A program made the translations under genes and the position numbers. The notes beneath the pieces are model-generated. The model ran no database searches and was not told the DNA's origin. It saw only the letters and a program-made list of their open reading frames with translations. From contig JAGTWJ010000011.1 in NCBI GenBank assembly GCA_020064725.1, positions 744,001 to 808,000 on the forward strand: DNA of 64,000 bases. Reading direction: 5' to 3'. Below, in pieces: positions 20,499-32,930 of this stretch. The first letter of the stretch is position 1. The number at the start of each line of letters is the position of its first letter. This stretch comes from Drechslerella dactyloides (taxonomy: Eukaryota > Ascomycota > Orbiliomycetes > Orbiliales > Orbiliaceae).

Positions 20499-22332
20499 CT
20501 ACTCCATCTTCTCCTCGGCGACGTGGTGCAGGTACGAGCCCAGCAGCTTCGTGCCCTGAATATAGTTCTTCATATCCAGTTTCTCTACAATCCCACCATA
20601 TCAGCACCCATAAAACTAGTTGTTGAGAATGATTGAACTCACCGTTGATGGAGTGCGGCTGGTCGGTCGACGTGCCCATCGGCAGCAGCAGCACGTTCTT
20701 GCCAGTCTCCTCCTCGAACGTCAGCGTGATGGGGATGCTGCCGCCCTCGCGCGTCAAATCCGGCTCGACGCCCCACACCTGTTTCGTCGCCTTTGCCGCC
20801 GCGCGGAAGTTCCAGTGATCTGGGTCCGCGTGCCACCATTTCCCATCGTGGATGAGCTTGACCGCCACCTTATTGTTGGTGTTGAGCTTCTTCGCCGCCT
20901 TTTCAACGTGCGCTGTTACGAGCCGCGTGACTTCCGCCAGCTCCATGTTGGGCACGGTCCGGATGCTGAATTTCCCGATGACCTTGGCGGGGATGACGGT
21001 CTTCGCGCCGGGAGCGTAGTACGCGCCCTCGACGCCGTGTAGCGATAGCGAGGGGAAGCGCCACCGCTTCATTAGGACTTCCTGCTTGTCTGTCGTCACG
21101 GTCGTCTCGGAGCCCAGCGCCTCGTAGAGGGTCGACATTTCGAAATCGATGTTCTGGTAGAGGGAACGCTCGCGGTCGGTGAGCGGGGCGACTTGGTCGT
21201 AGATGCCGTCGATTTGGATCTTGCCCTTGTTGTCGACGAGCGAGGACATGAGGGCGAGCAGGTCCGTCATCGGCTCGGTTACCAGGCCGCCGTAGACGCC
21301 AGAGTGGAGGTCCTGGCCGGGGCCGGAGATCTCGAGGGCGTAGTAGGAGCAGCCGCGGAGGCCGTACGTCAGGCATGGCTTTGTCGTGCCGAGCCAGCTG
21401 TCGATTTTCACCTTCGTTAGCTCAAGTATGCACACGATATATCGGCGGGCTTTAGAGTGGATGTGGAGACGCACTAGTTGTCGGAGATGCAGACGGCGTC
21501 GGTGTCTTTGTAAAAGTTCTTCGCCTCCTTCTTGATCAGCTCCTCGAGGCCCTCGGAGCCGGACTCCTCCATGCCCTCAAAGCACATGAGCAGGTTGACC
21601 GGCAGCTCCAACCCACACCTACACACAAATTAACACACCGACTAACCCACCGTATCGTGCGGGGAGGATTATATAAATACTTCTTATGGGCCTCGATGAC
21701 GTTCAACCAGCCGAGAACAGGGCCTTTATCATCCGTCGACCCGCGCCCAAACATCCGCCCGGCCTTATCAATCGTCAGATCGAACGGTGCCGAATCCCAC
21801 CCGTCCTCCTTGAACGCCGGCTGCACGTCGTAGTGTCCGTAGACGAGGATCGTGCGTTTTGCGGGGTCGTTCCCGTAGCGGCCGAGCAGGACGGGCGGCA
21901 GGTCGAGGCCCGGTGACTGCTCGCCGGGGAGGTAGAAGGTGACGGAGGCGCCGAGGGTCTCCAGCTCGCTCTTGAGCCACTCCGCCATCTATCACGCAAA
22001 TTACATTAGCCGTGCGAACATATACGGTGGGGACTGGGTGCTGACCTTTACGACGTCCGGGCGGCGTTCCGGCTCCGCGGAGACGGAGGGGATGGCAACC
22101 GCCTTCCGGAGACCTATACCACCGGTTAACACACTCACGATCTGCTAGAAGCACGAATTAATAGTGGCTGCACTCACGCTCGACGAACGCATCCTGGAGA
22201 GCGTCGACCCTATTGTTTTACGAAAGTGCGTCAGCCCGACACTCATCTCATCTCACACATCTCAACATTTGGATAACAGGGAAAGGGGAGGGGGACGTAC
22301 TGCTCGTAGTAAGCCTTCAAATCAGCCGGCAT
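20499..22332 (-). CDS. dug1: M20 metallopeptidase, Dug1/CNDP-type Cys-Gly dipeptidase
   Basis: Predicted di-zinc (or manganese) dipeptidase, homologous to yeast Dug1, which hydrolyses Cys-Gly in glutathione turnover. Seven exons on the minus strand, in gene order: 22301-22332, 22178-22209, 22046-22113, 21681-21988, 21475-21618, 20643-21397 and 20499-20584 (474 residues, all phases agree). Motifs: LRKAVAIPSVSAEP; metal ligands in VYGHYDVQPA (His96, Asp98) and GRGSTDDKGP (Asp130/131); the catalytic Glu pair in CFEGMEESGSEG (Glu164/165); PGQDLHSGVYGG in the lid domain; and REGGSIPITLTFEE. It ends LHHVAEEKME. No signal peptide, so probably cytosolic. The first two exons are only 32 nt each. Carnosinase-like relatives share these motifs, so substrate preference is inferred from the fungal setting. 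Confidence 0.93.
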
Positions 22333-23010
22333 CGTGCTATCACTACCAGTACCAGTACTATATTTCTGAATCCGCGTATGCGTAAAAGTGCGAACTGCTG
22401 CGTCGAATGTTGTATTTCTGCAAAGGTGGGGTGCGAAGCGCGGGGCAACAACGACAGTAGTACCGAAATTCCGAGCGAATGCAAATGTGGGGGAGGAGGG
22501 GCTTCTTCCGCGCGATGAGATGGCGGTATTTATACTAGTGCCGTTCCGAGGACAGATGCGCCGCCCGATGACTCGACGGATCCCGAGCATGCGAGTGATT
22601 TATCTAATGCAAAACGCCGCGATATACCTGTAATATTTGTGAGAGGGATATCGTGCGTGGAATGCGCGTGGGCGGCATGCTGGCGAAAACTCGCTCGGTT
22701 ACCCGCGCTTTCTCTCGATCGTGGCCTTTGTACATCCGTATCTGGCAGTCGTGATGGGCCAGGCTGCTTTTACTCCGGCTGTTCGGGTAGATAACAATTA
22801 CTGCAGTCTTGATATCATACATCTCGAAAGATGCATCGTTGGGAGTATATCGTATATCATACATACATACACGCCTTCTAGAGTCTGCAATCCCAATTGA
22901 AGACGTCTAACTATAGACAGTAGATTCTCAAATATACCACCATCACGACATATTAATCAATTCGTGGATCTAGATACATCATGATACTATATACATACAA
23001 TACAACAACC
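22333..23010. other. Spacer between dipeptidase and mL58 genes
   Basis: 678 bases. An open minus-strand frame continues upstream of the dipeptidase start to about 22590, but it reads as leader sequence. No separate gene is supported. Confidence 0.4.
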
Positions 23011-23779
23011 CTACAGATCCTTCCCCCAAAGCTGCCGCCGCCGCGTGCGCGCCTCCCTCGCGAACGTCCGCACCTTGCCCCACCGCTCCTTAACCTTCTC
23101 CGTCCGCCCCTTCATCTCCTTCACCCGCTCCTTCGTAACCGGCGCGACCATGCCCACGAAAAACTCACTGCACCCAAACTTATCCGCGAGCTTCCGACGA
23201 CTCCACACGTTCGGATTCGATGCGCGCAACCGCTGGATCTTCTTCACGTCCGCCTCGGATAGATGGTAGGTCTTAGCGTACGGCCGTGTTAGCGACGGTG
23301 GGAGCTTTTTGTCGGTAGGGTTGCCGTTGCCGTCGAGGATGAGCGGGCGTGCCGGCGGGGGTACCGCGTCCGGTGACGTCGGTGCGGTTTTCAGAATGGC
23401 GGTCGTCGACGGCGGCGAGAAGCGCGGGTCCGTAGCCGGGATGAAGAGGCGCGGGGTGATGGATGGCGTCGGTGCCGCGGAGGGCGGATTGTAGATTATA
23501 GTTGGTATGGCGGGTGTTGGCGTGGCGGTCGTGCGAGACGGGGTTGTGAGCGGTGCGTGTGTGGATTTCGAGGGGATCGTGGACGCCGTCCCGATGAAGG
23601 AGGCGTGAGGGTGCAGTCGCAGCGCCTTCGTCATGCGGCGAGTGGTGGACTCGTGCCGGGCCTGCTGCAGCTGCGAGAGGAGTGTGGTCGTCGTCCGCCG
23701 GCGGGAGCGGGGCAGTGTGATTGCGAGAGACTGCAGTACGGATGAGAGGGCGCCCATCGAGGCGGTGGGGGTAGCCATT
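23011..23779 (-). CDS. mrpl20: Mitochondrial large-subunit ribosomal protein mL58 (MrpL20)
   Basis: A fungus-specific component of the mitoribosome large subunit, imported to the matrix. Single exon, 256 residues, starting at the ATG complement at 23777-23779. A longer frame exists upstream, but MATPTASMG followed by SRRRTTTTLLSQLQQARHESTTRR is a good presequence. Seen: QQARHESTTRRMTKALRLHPHASF, the first conserved block of the family; a Pro/Thr-rich linker with IIYNPPSAAPT; and the C-terminal block LTRPYAKTYHLSEADVKKIQRLR, followed by WSRRKLADKFGCSEFFVGMVAP and a basic tail. The order and the KFGC...FVGMVAP phrase are diagnostic for MrpL20/mL58. Confidence 0.9.
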
Positions 23780-25036
23780 GTGGTGGGGCGGGGCGATGTG
23801 GTGATAGTCGATGTCGTCGAGTTGGAGGTTTGAAAATTCAATTCTCGCGGGAGAAAAGCCGCGGTCGTCACCTCAACACAGTTGCGACACAACTACCACG
23901 TCACCATACTACATCACCACCCGCCACGACAAAGTCTATTCAACGATATTATATTAACGAACCGACAGCAGGCCATCATATACACAATAATAATAATAAA
24001 ACGCAAAACCGGCACTAGAGAGCAGAAATTACATGAGACAGGCAGGCAATGCTGAAAACAAATGATACAATCCGCCGACATGAACAAGTGTAAAGAATAC
24101 AATCCCACCAGTCACCGTCGACCGCCTCTCCGTACTACTATTTTTAACAAAATAAAAAACATCGAAGAAAGGACTTTATTCCACTTCTAAAACGCCCTCG
24201 TAGATTAAATGGAATAAGAAAAAAGTCAAAAGCAGCTTAACAAATATAACACACACGCCAGCCAGCATCGATCGACCGATTCCACCCACCCACCAGAGCG
24301 GAGAGAACGAGAGAGAAAGTTTATAGTATGAGGTAGAGACGGAGATATATGTATGGATGAAGAATGTATGTAAGTAGTTTCCGTATCGAGTGAGGAAAAA
24401 GAGTATGTGTAATTCAAACAGATGCGATTCAACTGATGAATCCGCACCGAACTTCTGCAGGGACGCCGGAAGGGTATTTTTCTTTTGGAGATATCAGCAC
24501 GGACGCACGCGACTCTCGAGTCGTAAAATCACACCCCGTCCGCACCGCGCGATACAAAAAAAAAAAAAAGCGAGGCAAAAGAACGGCCGATGGGACAGAT
24601 AATAAAAAAAAGAGTATACCAGCAAAAAGGAAAAGGAGGATATCAAACAAGCGGACATTAAAATCGTATGGAATTTCGAACCACCTTCAACATCCACTGC
24701 CATCTCCTCGCCTCACCGCACACAATCGCACATTCTGGCCCACCGAAACAAGCATGTTCCTGCACTTCACTCAATGAACGCAGCGTCATATCCCAAAAGT
24801 CGACCGACGACCGAACAAGAAAAAAAGAGGTGAACGATTCACACATCAAAATAAGACGATGGATGAAATGAACCCAAACCAAAAACCCGACAGAAGATGA
24901 AAAGGAAAAAGGACGTGAGCGCAATGAGTTCTCCGTGGTATGCTGGTCAATGGTCTTGTGGACAACAGGCGTGAAAGAGTAAGGATAAGGAAATTCGTAA
25001 CGACAAAAAGCATATATAACGAAGCATCGGCGGGTC
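23780..25036. other. Spacer between mL58 promoter and atfA 3' end
   Basis: 1.26 kb, AT-rich with A-runs such as 24555-24569. It should hold the mL58 promoter on the left and the atfA 3' untranslated region on the right. No gene seen. Confidence 0.45.
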
Positions 25037-27185
25037 TCACGAGTATCTTCGTGGACCCGGCGGTGCCATACTTACTTGCGGAACGGGGTAGCCGTGATGC
25101 ACTTGAGCATAGTCTCCCTGCGTCAACGCCCCGAGCGCATCGAGGCCAGCCAGCGGCTGGGCTCCCGTCGCCCGACTGATCGGGCAGTCCTTGTGGGCGA
25201 GCAGCAGCGTCTTGAGCGTGAGAATCTCTTCCCGCAGGTTGGTGACCTGGGCATTCAAGGCGTCGTTCTCGGCCCCGTAGTATTCCACCTTGGCCTGGAG
25301 GTTCGCAAGCCACTGCTTCTTCCGCTGACGACACTTGAGCGCAGCAACCCTGCAATCATATTGTCAGCATGTCACAATTACTTTCACATAAGCCCAGGTC
25401 AACATACCTATTGCGCTCCAAAAAGTTCTTTCGCTTCTCTTCGTCCGTCATCTTTTTCGGATCTTGTCCCCCCATCTCGTCGTCATCGTCCATGTCGTCC
25501 ATGTCGTCCATATCCTCATCTTCATCTCCAATCGAAGAGGAAGTCTTTGCCTTCTTCTTACTCGATGATACCTTCGGCTCTTCAGCTTTCCGGCGGTTGC
25601 CCGCGTTCTTCGTCACGCCAGCATTCACGGCGCCCTTCTTGCCAGCGACACTCTTGCCCTTCTTGCCCTTGGCAGATGTGGCTTCACCGCCATCGCTAAG
25701 CATGTCTTCACTCGCCTCGCTTTGCCCCCGCGTTGCGGTGCTCGTGTTCCTGCTGTGCCCGCTGGTAGCGATCGAATTCCTCTTCATGTTGTTGGTGCTC
25801 TGCGCAACATCTATGCTCATGGGAACCGCGCCGCCGGCGACGGGAACGGGCACCGACACGGGAACAGGGACAGCAATGGGCTGCGGCATATTCGCAGGCA
25901 CAAATTGGTTTTCGGTCTGGTGCTTCTGACCTTGCTGAGCGAGCAGGTAGAGCCCGTTGGCCGCGGCGTTGGCATCAACACCGAAGGGATCCGACGGATG
26001 TCGAGCCTGCTGCGGTTGCGGTAGCTTGTTCACGGCCATACCCGTTACATCCATCGGGTCCGGATTGTCCTCCGGTTTGGGGACCGGGATAGACTGTGCA
26101 GCGATGGCCGGTTTCGTGGATCGATTGACGGCCTGCGCCGCCATAGCGGTCTTCTGGAACTCGAGGGTGCCAGGGGTCGCGCTTGTGAACCCAAACAAAG
26201 CTTGGGTGTTGGGAGAGGGAGCTGGGAACATGCTACCGCTACCTCCGGGCGTCAGTCCGGATCGGATACCGGATTCATTGGGCGTCAGTCCAGTTCGTAG
26301 AGAGGCTTCGTATCCATGCGCCGATGGGCCAGTCAGCATAGCAGGGGACAGCGGTCCCGATCGCAGAGAATTATAGCCCCAGTTGAAAGTACCCCCGGTA
26401 CCAAAGTTCGTGCTCGGCGAGGCGATCTGAGAAGCGGGAGGCAGCAGAGCCTTCCCCGGAGTCAGGACGTCGGGCTTGGAAAATGATTCTTCGAACGGAT
26501 TCGGCTCTTCTCGATATTTGTTGGAGGGAACTTGCGAAAAGTAGTCTCCGCCGTCGTCAGGAACCGCTGCAGGAGGTGGGGGTGGCGGCGGGGGCAACGA
26601 AGGCGCTCTCGTCTTCTCCGGACTCGATTCCGGTGCCTGGGCTGCGCTGCCGTTCGTAGTTGTGGCGGCCGTTGTCTTGGAGTTGGTGGATGCTGTGTCG
26701 GACGATCTGGAGGCGGACCTGGTGTGCTTGGAGATGTTTGGAGATGTTTTCGATAGATCTCGATTGGTGACTTGCGGGGAGCCCCGCTTTGGTTCTGCAT
26801 ACATGAGGCCGTCCTTGTCAGCACAACTTATCCTCCAACCAGACTTACGAGAAGATCCGGAGCGTGGATAGGTAGGGTCATCGGAGGGAAGTTTCGATGG
26901 GAGAAGATAAACAAAAGGCTGATCACTGGAAACAGCGGTTTGAAGTATTTTTCTCGAGTAGGACAGAATGGGAATATTCGATGGACGAGAGAACGATCCA
27001 AACGAAAAAGAGTAGGACGAAGAAAGAGAGGAAGGGAAACGATGCGGCGCGGAGCGGGCGACCATCACCAAACCGGGGGATCAGCCGGGGAGAAACGTAC
27101 CATCAAAGTGTCGTTTGGTGTCGAGGGGAGAGTTGATACGGGACGAGGGTCCCTGGGACTGTCGAGTGGCTACAGCGGCCGACAT
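25037..27185 (-). CDS. atfA: bZIP transcription factor of the AtfA/Atf1 (ATF/CREB) type
   Basis: Stress-response regulator; relatives are nuclear targets of the Hog1/SakA/Sty1 MAP kinase and control osmotic, oxidative and conidial stress genes. Three exons in gene order: 27101-27185, 25408-26794 and 25037-25349 (594 residues). Intron 1 is 306 nt; intron 2 splits the bZIP basic region. Seen: the start MSAAVATRQSQGPSSRINSP; NPFEESFSKPDVLTPGKALLPP (Aft1 OSA-like); WGYNSLRSGPLSPAMLTGP and LTPGGSGSMFPAPSPNTQALF (HRA-like blocks); an acidic stretch before the bZIP; then KRKNFLERNRVAALKCRQRKKQW and a leucine zipper (YYGAENDALNAQVTNLREEILTLKTLLLAHKDCP). The C-terminus is uncertain: a perfect GTAAGT donor lies 39 bases before the stop used here, so a further exon may replace the last 12 residues. 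Confidence 0.93.
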
Positions 27186-27897
27186 TGTCTCTTAACTGGT
27201 GATGCTGTTGCTCAGAAATCGGGTTTTCCTCCTATAAAACGCCCCCTATAGGAATTTGGGAAGGGAATTATGACGACAGTATGCAGAGGGAAAGCGGCGC
27301 CCTAGTTCCAATGCGTAATTGTTCAGGTCGACAGGACCGGCTCCCCAAAGCGAGCAGTGCGGAGAGAGGGAGGGATAGAGTGGGAGGGATAGAGAAAGAG
27401 AGAGAGCAGGAGGCCGGCCCACGGATGGAATTAGGCTTTGGGGTATGACGACAGCGACGACGCTGGAGGAACGTTCTTTGGCTGCACTAGTCTTGGCGGC
27501 CGCCCTTTTTCTTTTTTTCTTCTTTTTCTTCTTCTTTTTTTGTTCTTCGCTGTTTCGCTGGCTGCCAGTGATGTTCTTTTAAACTCGAGTTTGTGTTCTG
27601 CAGCAGCGGTGAATCCGAAAGCAGCCACGGATCGGGCACGGAGTGGAAACTCTATCGGCGGGAAGGGATGACGGTCTACCACGGGGCGGTTTGTAAGCAT
27701 GCGAGCGCCTGAACGAGCGGATTGAGCATCAAGCACACGAAGAGACGAACACCACACGAGAGCAAACAAAAAATTTACAAAAAAAAGGGAGCTAGAGGAC
27801 GGAAAAGAAAAAGAGGGGGGTGACGGAGGGAAAGGAGGGGAGAGGGAGGCGAAAGGCAAGATCGCGAGGACCGTAGCGCAGAGATCTGGCAATCGGA

Positions 27898-27928
27898 TCT
27901 TCAGCGAGAGGGAGAGGGAGAGGGAGTG
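27898..27928 (+). repeat. Purine (GAGAGG)n tract upstream of atfA
   Basis: A run of GAGAGG-like hexamers on the plus strand (CT-rich on the atfA strand), one of several such tracts between 27.3 and 28.2 kb. CT-rich stretches are common in fungal promoters and leaders. Confidence 0.6.
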
Positions 27929-29667
27929 AGTGGTGACTGAGGGCGAGTGACAATGCAATGGGCCAGTCAGGCACGGCGGAGCAGAGCAGAGCGCACAGGA
28001 GTAACGAGAGAAAAAAGGTATCGCAACTGGAGAGCAGCTAGCGGATTCGACCGAACCCCGGATATGCTTACATGGGACTTGCGATCGGGATTTGGGGAGG
28101 ATTGGAGAGAGAGAGGAGCCAGAAACGGAGCGATGGGGAGAGGGAGGATGGGATGGGAGCGGACGAGCGAGCGAGATGACGAAATTATGAGATGTCACCA
28201 CCGCCAACCGCCCGCCCGCCAACTGCTCGCCGCCTGACTAATTCGCATCGCTATAAGAAACAACCACACCCCCAGCGCCCGCCGCAAATCTCGCCCGCTG
28301 GAAAAAAAGCCGCCGATTCTTCAACCCGTTTCTCAAGATGGTGCAGATTATATGAAAATATAATATCAACTGGCGGTAGACGGGAGGACGAGCGTCTATT
28401 GGACGCTGGGCAGGCAGCCTGCCGCCGCAACACAGCGAGATAAGCAGGCCTGCTGGCCTATCACCCGGGCCAAAAGTTGCCAGTGGGCCAGCAGAAACGG
28501 CGGGAGATCACTGCGACTCCAGGCCAGCTGATGGGTCTCCTGGAGGCAAACGAGAGAGAACCACTGCACCGTGCCCAATCCACCTGCGCACGCCGTGGTG
28601 GCAACCTGCCGGGGGGCCTTTCATCGATTGATACCAGGGCGATCGAGGCCAGCCGTAGCAATCGAGGAAAAGCAGCATCAGGAGCAGAAGCACGAGTATG
28701 CAGGGCGATACGGCCAGTAGCAGCAGGAGCAGGAGCAGCAGCTCGCTCTTACAAATCAGAGCTGAGGACTGCCGACGGGCGCTGTCTGTTGGACGAGCAA
28801 GAGGGCAATGATCGGCCGCCCTCTCGCCCTCAACGGCAGCACCTCCCGCCAAACCGAGCAGCAGCACCACCGCCGGGCGAGATTGAAGACGCAGCGGAGA
28901 GCGTGTAGACGGTACCAGCTGATACCTCCCTCCATCTCGAGTGCCTACCGTCGTGATGTATACTCGAAAACGGGGAACATTCGAATTGAATTGGATTGGA
29001 TTGAACGGGGGATGCGATATGTGTTGCCCGAAAATAACACACGCTGTTTTCTGGCTGGCTGCGGTTGGCCGCCGGCGCAATTGCGCTGGGAAAGAACGGA
29101 CTGGGAGAACACGCTGAAATCGTGCTCGCTCACTCACCTCGTGGCAGACACCGTGACCTCGCGATATCCAGGCAGTGTGAAAAATGCGATCGATCAGGAG
29201 TCGAGTCGAGTCGAGCTGGGACGTCGAAAGAGCCGCGCGACAGAGCAGTGGGAAAAAAAGCTTGTCAGGTGTGTTTTTCGAGTGACAGCCGCAAACGTCC
29301 TGCAGGCAGAGCAGAGCAGAGCACACGAGAGCGCAGCGCTCCAGACAGCACCACAGAGAGCAGGAGGCACACCACCCACACGCAGAAAACGCTGCGGTAC
29401 ACAGACGCTGCCCAAACAGAAACCGTCGCCGGGCGATAATATCGATCGAGCGTCGTTAATCGAGCAGTCGGAGCAGAGAGGCGGATCTCGGGGGCCGGAT
29501 GCGTGGCAGCGTGTTGGCGACGGTGCTTGTTTTTTTGCGGACTGGAAAGGTGGAATGATGATGAAATGACGTACTGATGGGAAGGGGGGAAAGCGAGAGC
29601 GAGCGAGAGCGAAAAAGGTGGGAAAGGCCAGAAAGGAAACCCCCAAAAGAAAAGAAACCAAGGAGGA

Positions 29668-29684
29668 AAAAAAAAAAAAAAAAC
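29668..29684. repeat. Poly-A tract
   Basis: About 17 consecutive A residues in the spacer upstream of atfA. Direct observation. Confidence 0.7.
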
Positions 29685-32206
29685 CTCACACCCAAAACGA
29701 AAGGATTTTTACATTATCCACCGCTGTCTTTAAAAAGGGAGCGAGCACACGCTTAACACTTCCATCGGGGCTCCAGCAGCAGATCGTGGATAAATCTTAA
29801 TTGGACGGATTCCATTACAAGAAGTACCAGTCCGGAAGTCGCTTCTTCGGTGTCGTCGGCCTGTCTGTGCCTGCGCCTGTGCCTGCGCACCGCTCTGAGG
29901 CTATGTACCCGTACACATCTACATCCACAAATCCACATTCACTCCATCCATCCAGACGACATGCACGAATACACACACACGATGTATAAATATACTTACT
30001 CGACATGCGTGATGCTGCACCACCGCCATGTATGTACATGTACCATTACGTTGTCTCCCGCAGCCAACTGTACATTGCAATGCCATCATCCGCGACGAAA
30101 TTACAATATCATTTGAAGTTTCCCATCCAGGTATCAATTTGATTTTTCGCATTCTGGCAAAAACCCGCCTTTCGATTGCGGACGGCCTCCCAGCAACTGC
30201 TCGTGCAGAAAATCAAAAATCCCGACCAGTCACGACCCAAGCAGCGGTGGGCCGAGGAGCGACCGCCAAAAAAAGCCACATCTCGAACGATAGCCCGAGG
30301 AGAACAGAAGTCAGAAAAAGGAAAGGATGGAAGAAAAGCCCACCGGCCGGAACGTGTCTGCGGGCCCCCCGTCGAATCGAAGCACAATCGAACGTCCATC
30401 CATCCCCATTCCACCCGCTAGCAGCATGCTAGCAGTATCGACATAATCATCAGCATCATCAAACCATCAAACTACACTAATTTAATTAACAGCAGCAGCT
30501 GCATCGCAGCGATCTCCCCAATCCTCCGTATAAACAATCCGCCGTACGTGCAGGCGGGCGTATCGTGCTGTATCATCATGCCCCCGATAGCCAGAGTCTG
30601 ATTTAAGCGGTTCTGCCGAATAAGAAAATAGGGGAATGCTAACGTCATAGAGCACCGCCAGCCAGGGAATGCCCGCCCGCCAGCAGAAAAACAAAAAGGA
30701 AGGGCAGCAGCAGCCCATGCATGCTTCCTTCTTCCTTCTTCTTTTTCTTCCACACTCCTCTGGATTGGGTTCCTCCCCCCTCTCCGCCCTCCGCGTGGAT
30801 GGGATGGTGGTTGTGGATGGATGGGTGCATTTGCAAGCTCTGACAAGGGCCGGGGGCCACCGTTACGAAACCCCCAAGCTGCATGATATTTGCAGATGGA
30901 CCGTGCCAGACTACGCTGAATCCGCCGCCCTGCACAAATACACACACATACAGTGCTAAGTCTACTGCGCTGCAACTGTGCTTCTGCTGCATGTGTGTAT
31001 GTGTGCCCGAAAACCTGAAATTTCAATCTCGGCCGTAACGCTAAAACGCCCGGCACCGTCGACCTTACTCGACCCGACAGCTCTAGTAAAACAGTTTGCT
31101 CGCGAGTAACCCTCCTGCATACCGCTACGATCAATCCAGAGCCCATCCACGAGTCCAGACAAGTATACCTACTGTATGGACTCTTTCATCCATTGATTGA
31201 TTGACTGGATGCATTGGGCCGATTCCCCTTCCATTCGACGCTCTCCTCCACATGTTTTTCCTTTTTTTCTCGTCGATTTATACTTTTCCCCAAATTCATG
31301 CTTTCCCTCCTTCGGGTTGCATCTACCGACTAACAAGCCGGGGAGACCCTTCCCCCAGTCGACATGGGGCGGGGGGCAAAATATTAAATTCAGCACCAAT
31401 GCCGAACGGATTGGAATTCCCACAGCCGAGTCGACACTGCGCTAGCCGCCCTCGACGCTAGTACAATACACCATCCATTCTCTCTATCGTATCTAAGAGC
31501 TAAGAATGGTGTAGAACAGATGCTAACTTTGAACAGACGAACTTGGCGTTTACCGACAAAACTTCCAAACGAAGGTTCGATTCTCCGTCGATTCATTGAT
31601 TCCATCAGGTCATGATTCAGATAAACACTCTCGAACCAGCTCCCCTTGAAACAAAACTAAACCAAACTAAACTAAACACCCACTGACCTATCCACCCATT
31701 GTAGCTGACAGAAAAAATGTCACGACGCAGAAATATTGCCCATCCTAAGCGCACATTCGTAATTAATCTGCTGTCTGCAACGCTCATACATACGTATCAC
31801 CCGACATGACTTACTCACTGACAGCTAGCTGTGTACATAAGTATGTTTTATTGCTGCTGCGGTGCCCCAATTAACCGACCGACCGTTGCCGAGTTCCTCA
31901 AATAGCAGAGGAATCAAAGCGAGCACTTAAGACACCGGCGATATCACGTCAGTCACGTTCGCCGCCGTCCAATCATATCGTCGGATTTTTTTCCCTTCCC
32001 ATATCAAACGAAATTTTTTCCCCAATAACCGCACCTGTCGGCTGACGGTGGGGACAGAAAAACAGTGAATTCCCAATGCGACTGCCGGCGCCGCACCTGA
32101 TTGGTTCGACTCCTCACACCGGCTGTATCTAACCACAGCCAGTTCGTCCCAAGTAGCGCATGTCGCAGCACCTCTGTTGAAAAGTGCCGAGAGTGCGGTG
32201 AGATAC

Positions 32207-32222
32207 TCGACGGTACCGTCGA
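32207..32222. repeat. Perfect 16-bp palindrome
   Basis: TCGACGGTACCGTCGA reads identically on both strands, in non-coding sequence. It could be a dimeric protein-binding site or chance. Confidence 0.6.
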
Positions 32223-32904
32223 ATCTAGAAGACGTGCCAGTTGCATCCGGCAATCGGCTGGAGAACAGCCGTCCAATCCATCCTTTTCTACTACACATAA
32301 TGCTTAGGTAGTATCAGCCTCACACCTTCGTTGAACAGGCGCAAAAAGCGAGAAAAGGGCAGAGAAGGTGGATACGTCATCAGCCCAAAGCTCCGTGTTT
32401 CATCCACCGCCTTCCGCCCGTTCCGGCAATTCCACAAACCGGCAAACACCGTTCCCATTCCTCCTACCATAACTTGCGGAGTATGATGCTAGCCAATTTC
32501 CTCCCGTTACACGGCTAACGGTACGGTCACCGCAACTCCGTCCCGCAACGCAGTGGCGTGGCGGATTCGCTCGACTCGCTACTCGGATTACGGTGGTGGT
32601 ACACGGAAGATTCAGGTCACCTGCTTTCTTCGCCCTGGCTTCGAACGCACGCTTCGCTACCTGCTACACTCGTGCATGCGTATAAGCTACGACCCTCAAC
32701 CGAATACGATGCGATCGATCGATCAATGTTTGTAAATGTAAATCGCCGGCTACATTCCCCATCCATCCATCAGGTACCCGTAGTATACTGTACGTCGCGT
32801 CTGCCTTTACATCCCGTCTGTCTGCCTGTCTGTCACGGAAGTATACTAGTACTTACACACCTACGTACATAAGACGTAGTTAGGTACCCAGGTACATAGG
32901 TGAG

Positions 32905-32930
32905 TAGATAGATGTAGATGTAGATGTAGA
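32905..32930. repeat. (GATGTA)n hexanucleotide repeat
   Basis: Three to four tandem GATGTA-type units in the gene-poor spacer. Direct observation. Confidence 0.6.

Noticed and set aside
27431..28222. 263-codon minus-strand frame upstream of atfA
   Set aside because: Low-complexity Ser/Pro/Leu/Phe translation arising from CT-rich DNA, with no domain. More likely promoter or leader sequence.
28508..29326. 272-codon minus-strand frame and overlapping 253-codon plus-strand frame
   Set aside because: Both strands are open in a repeat-poor but biased region. Neither translation shows conserved features or intron signals.
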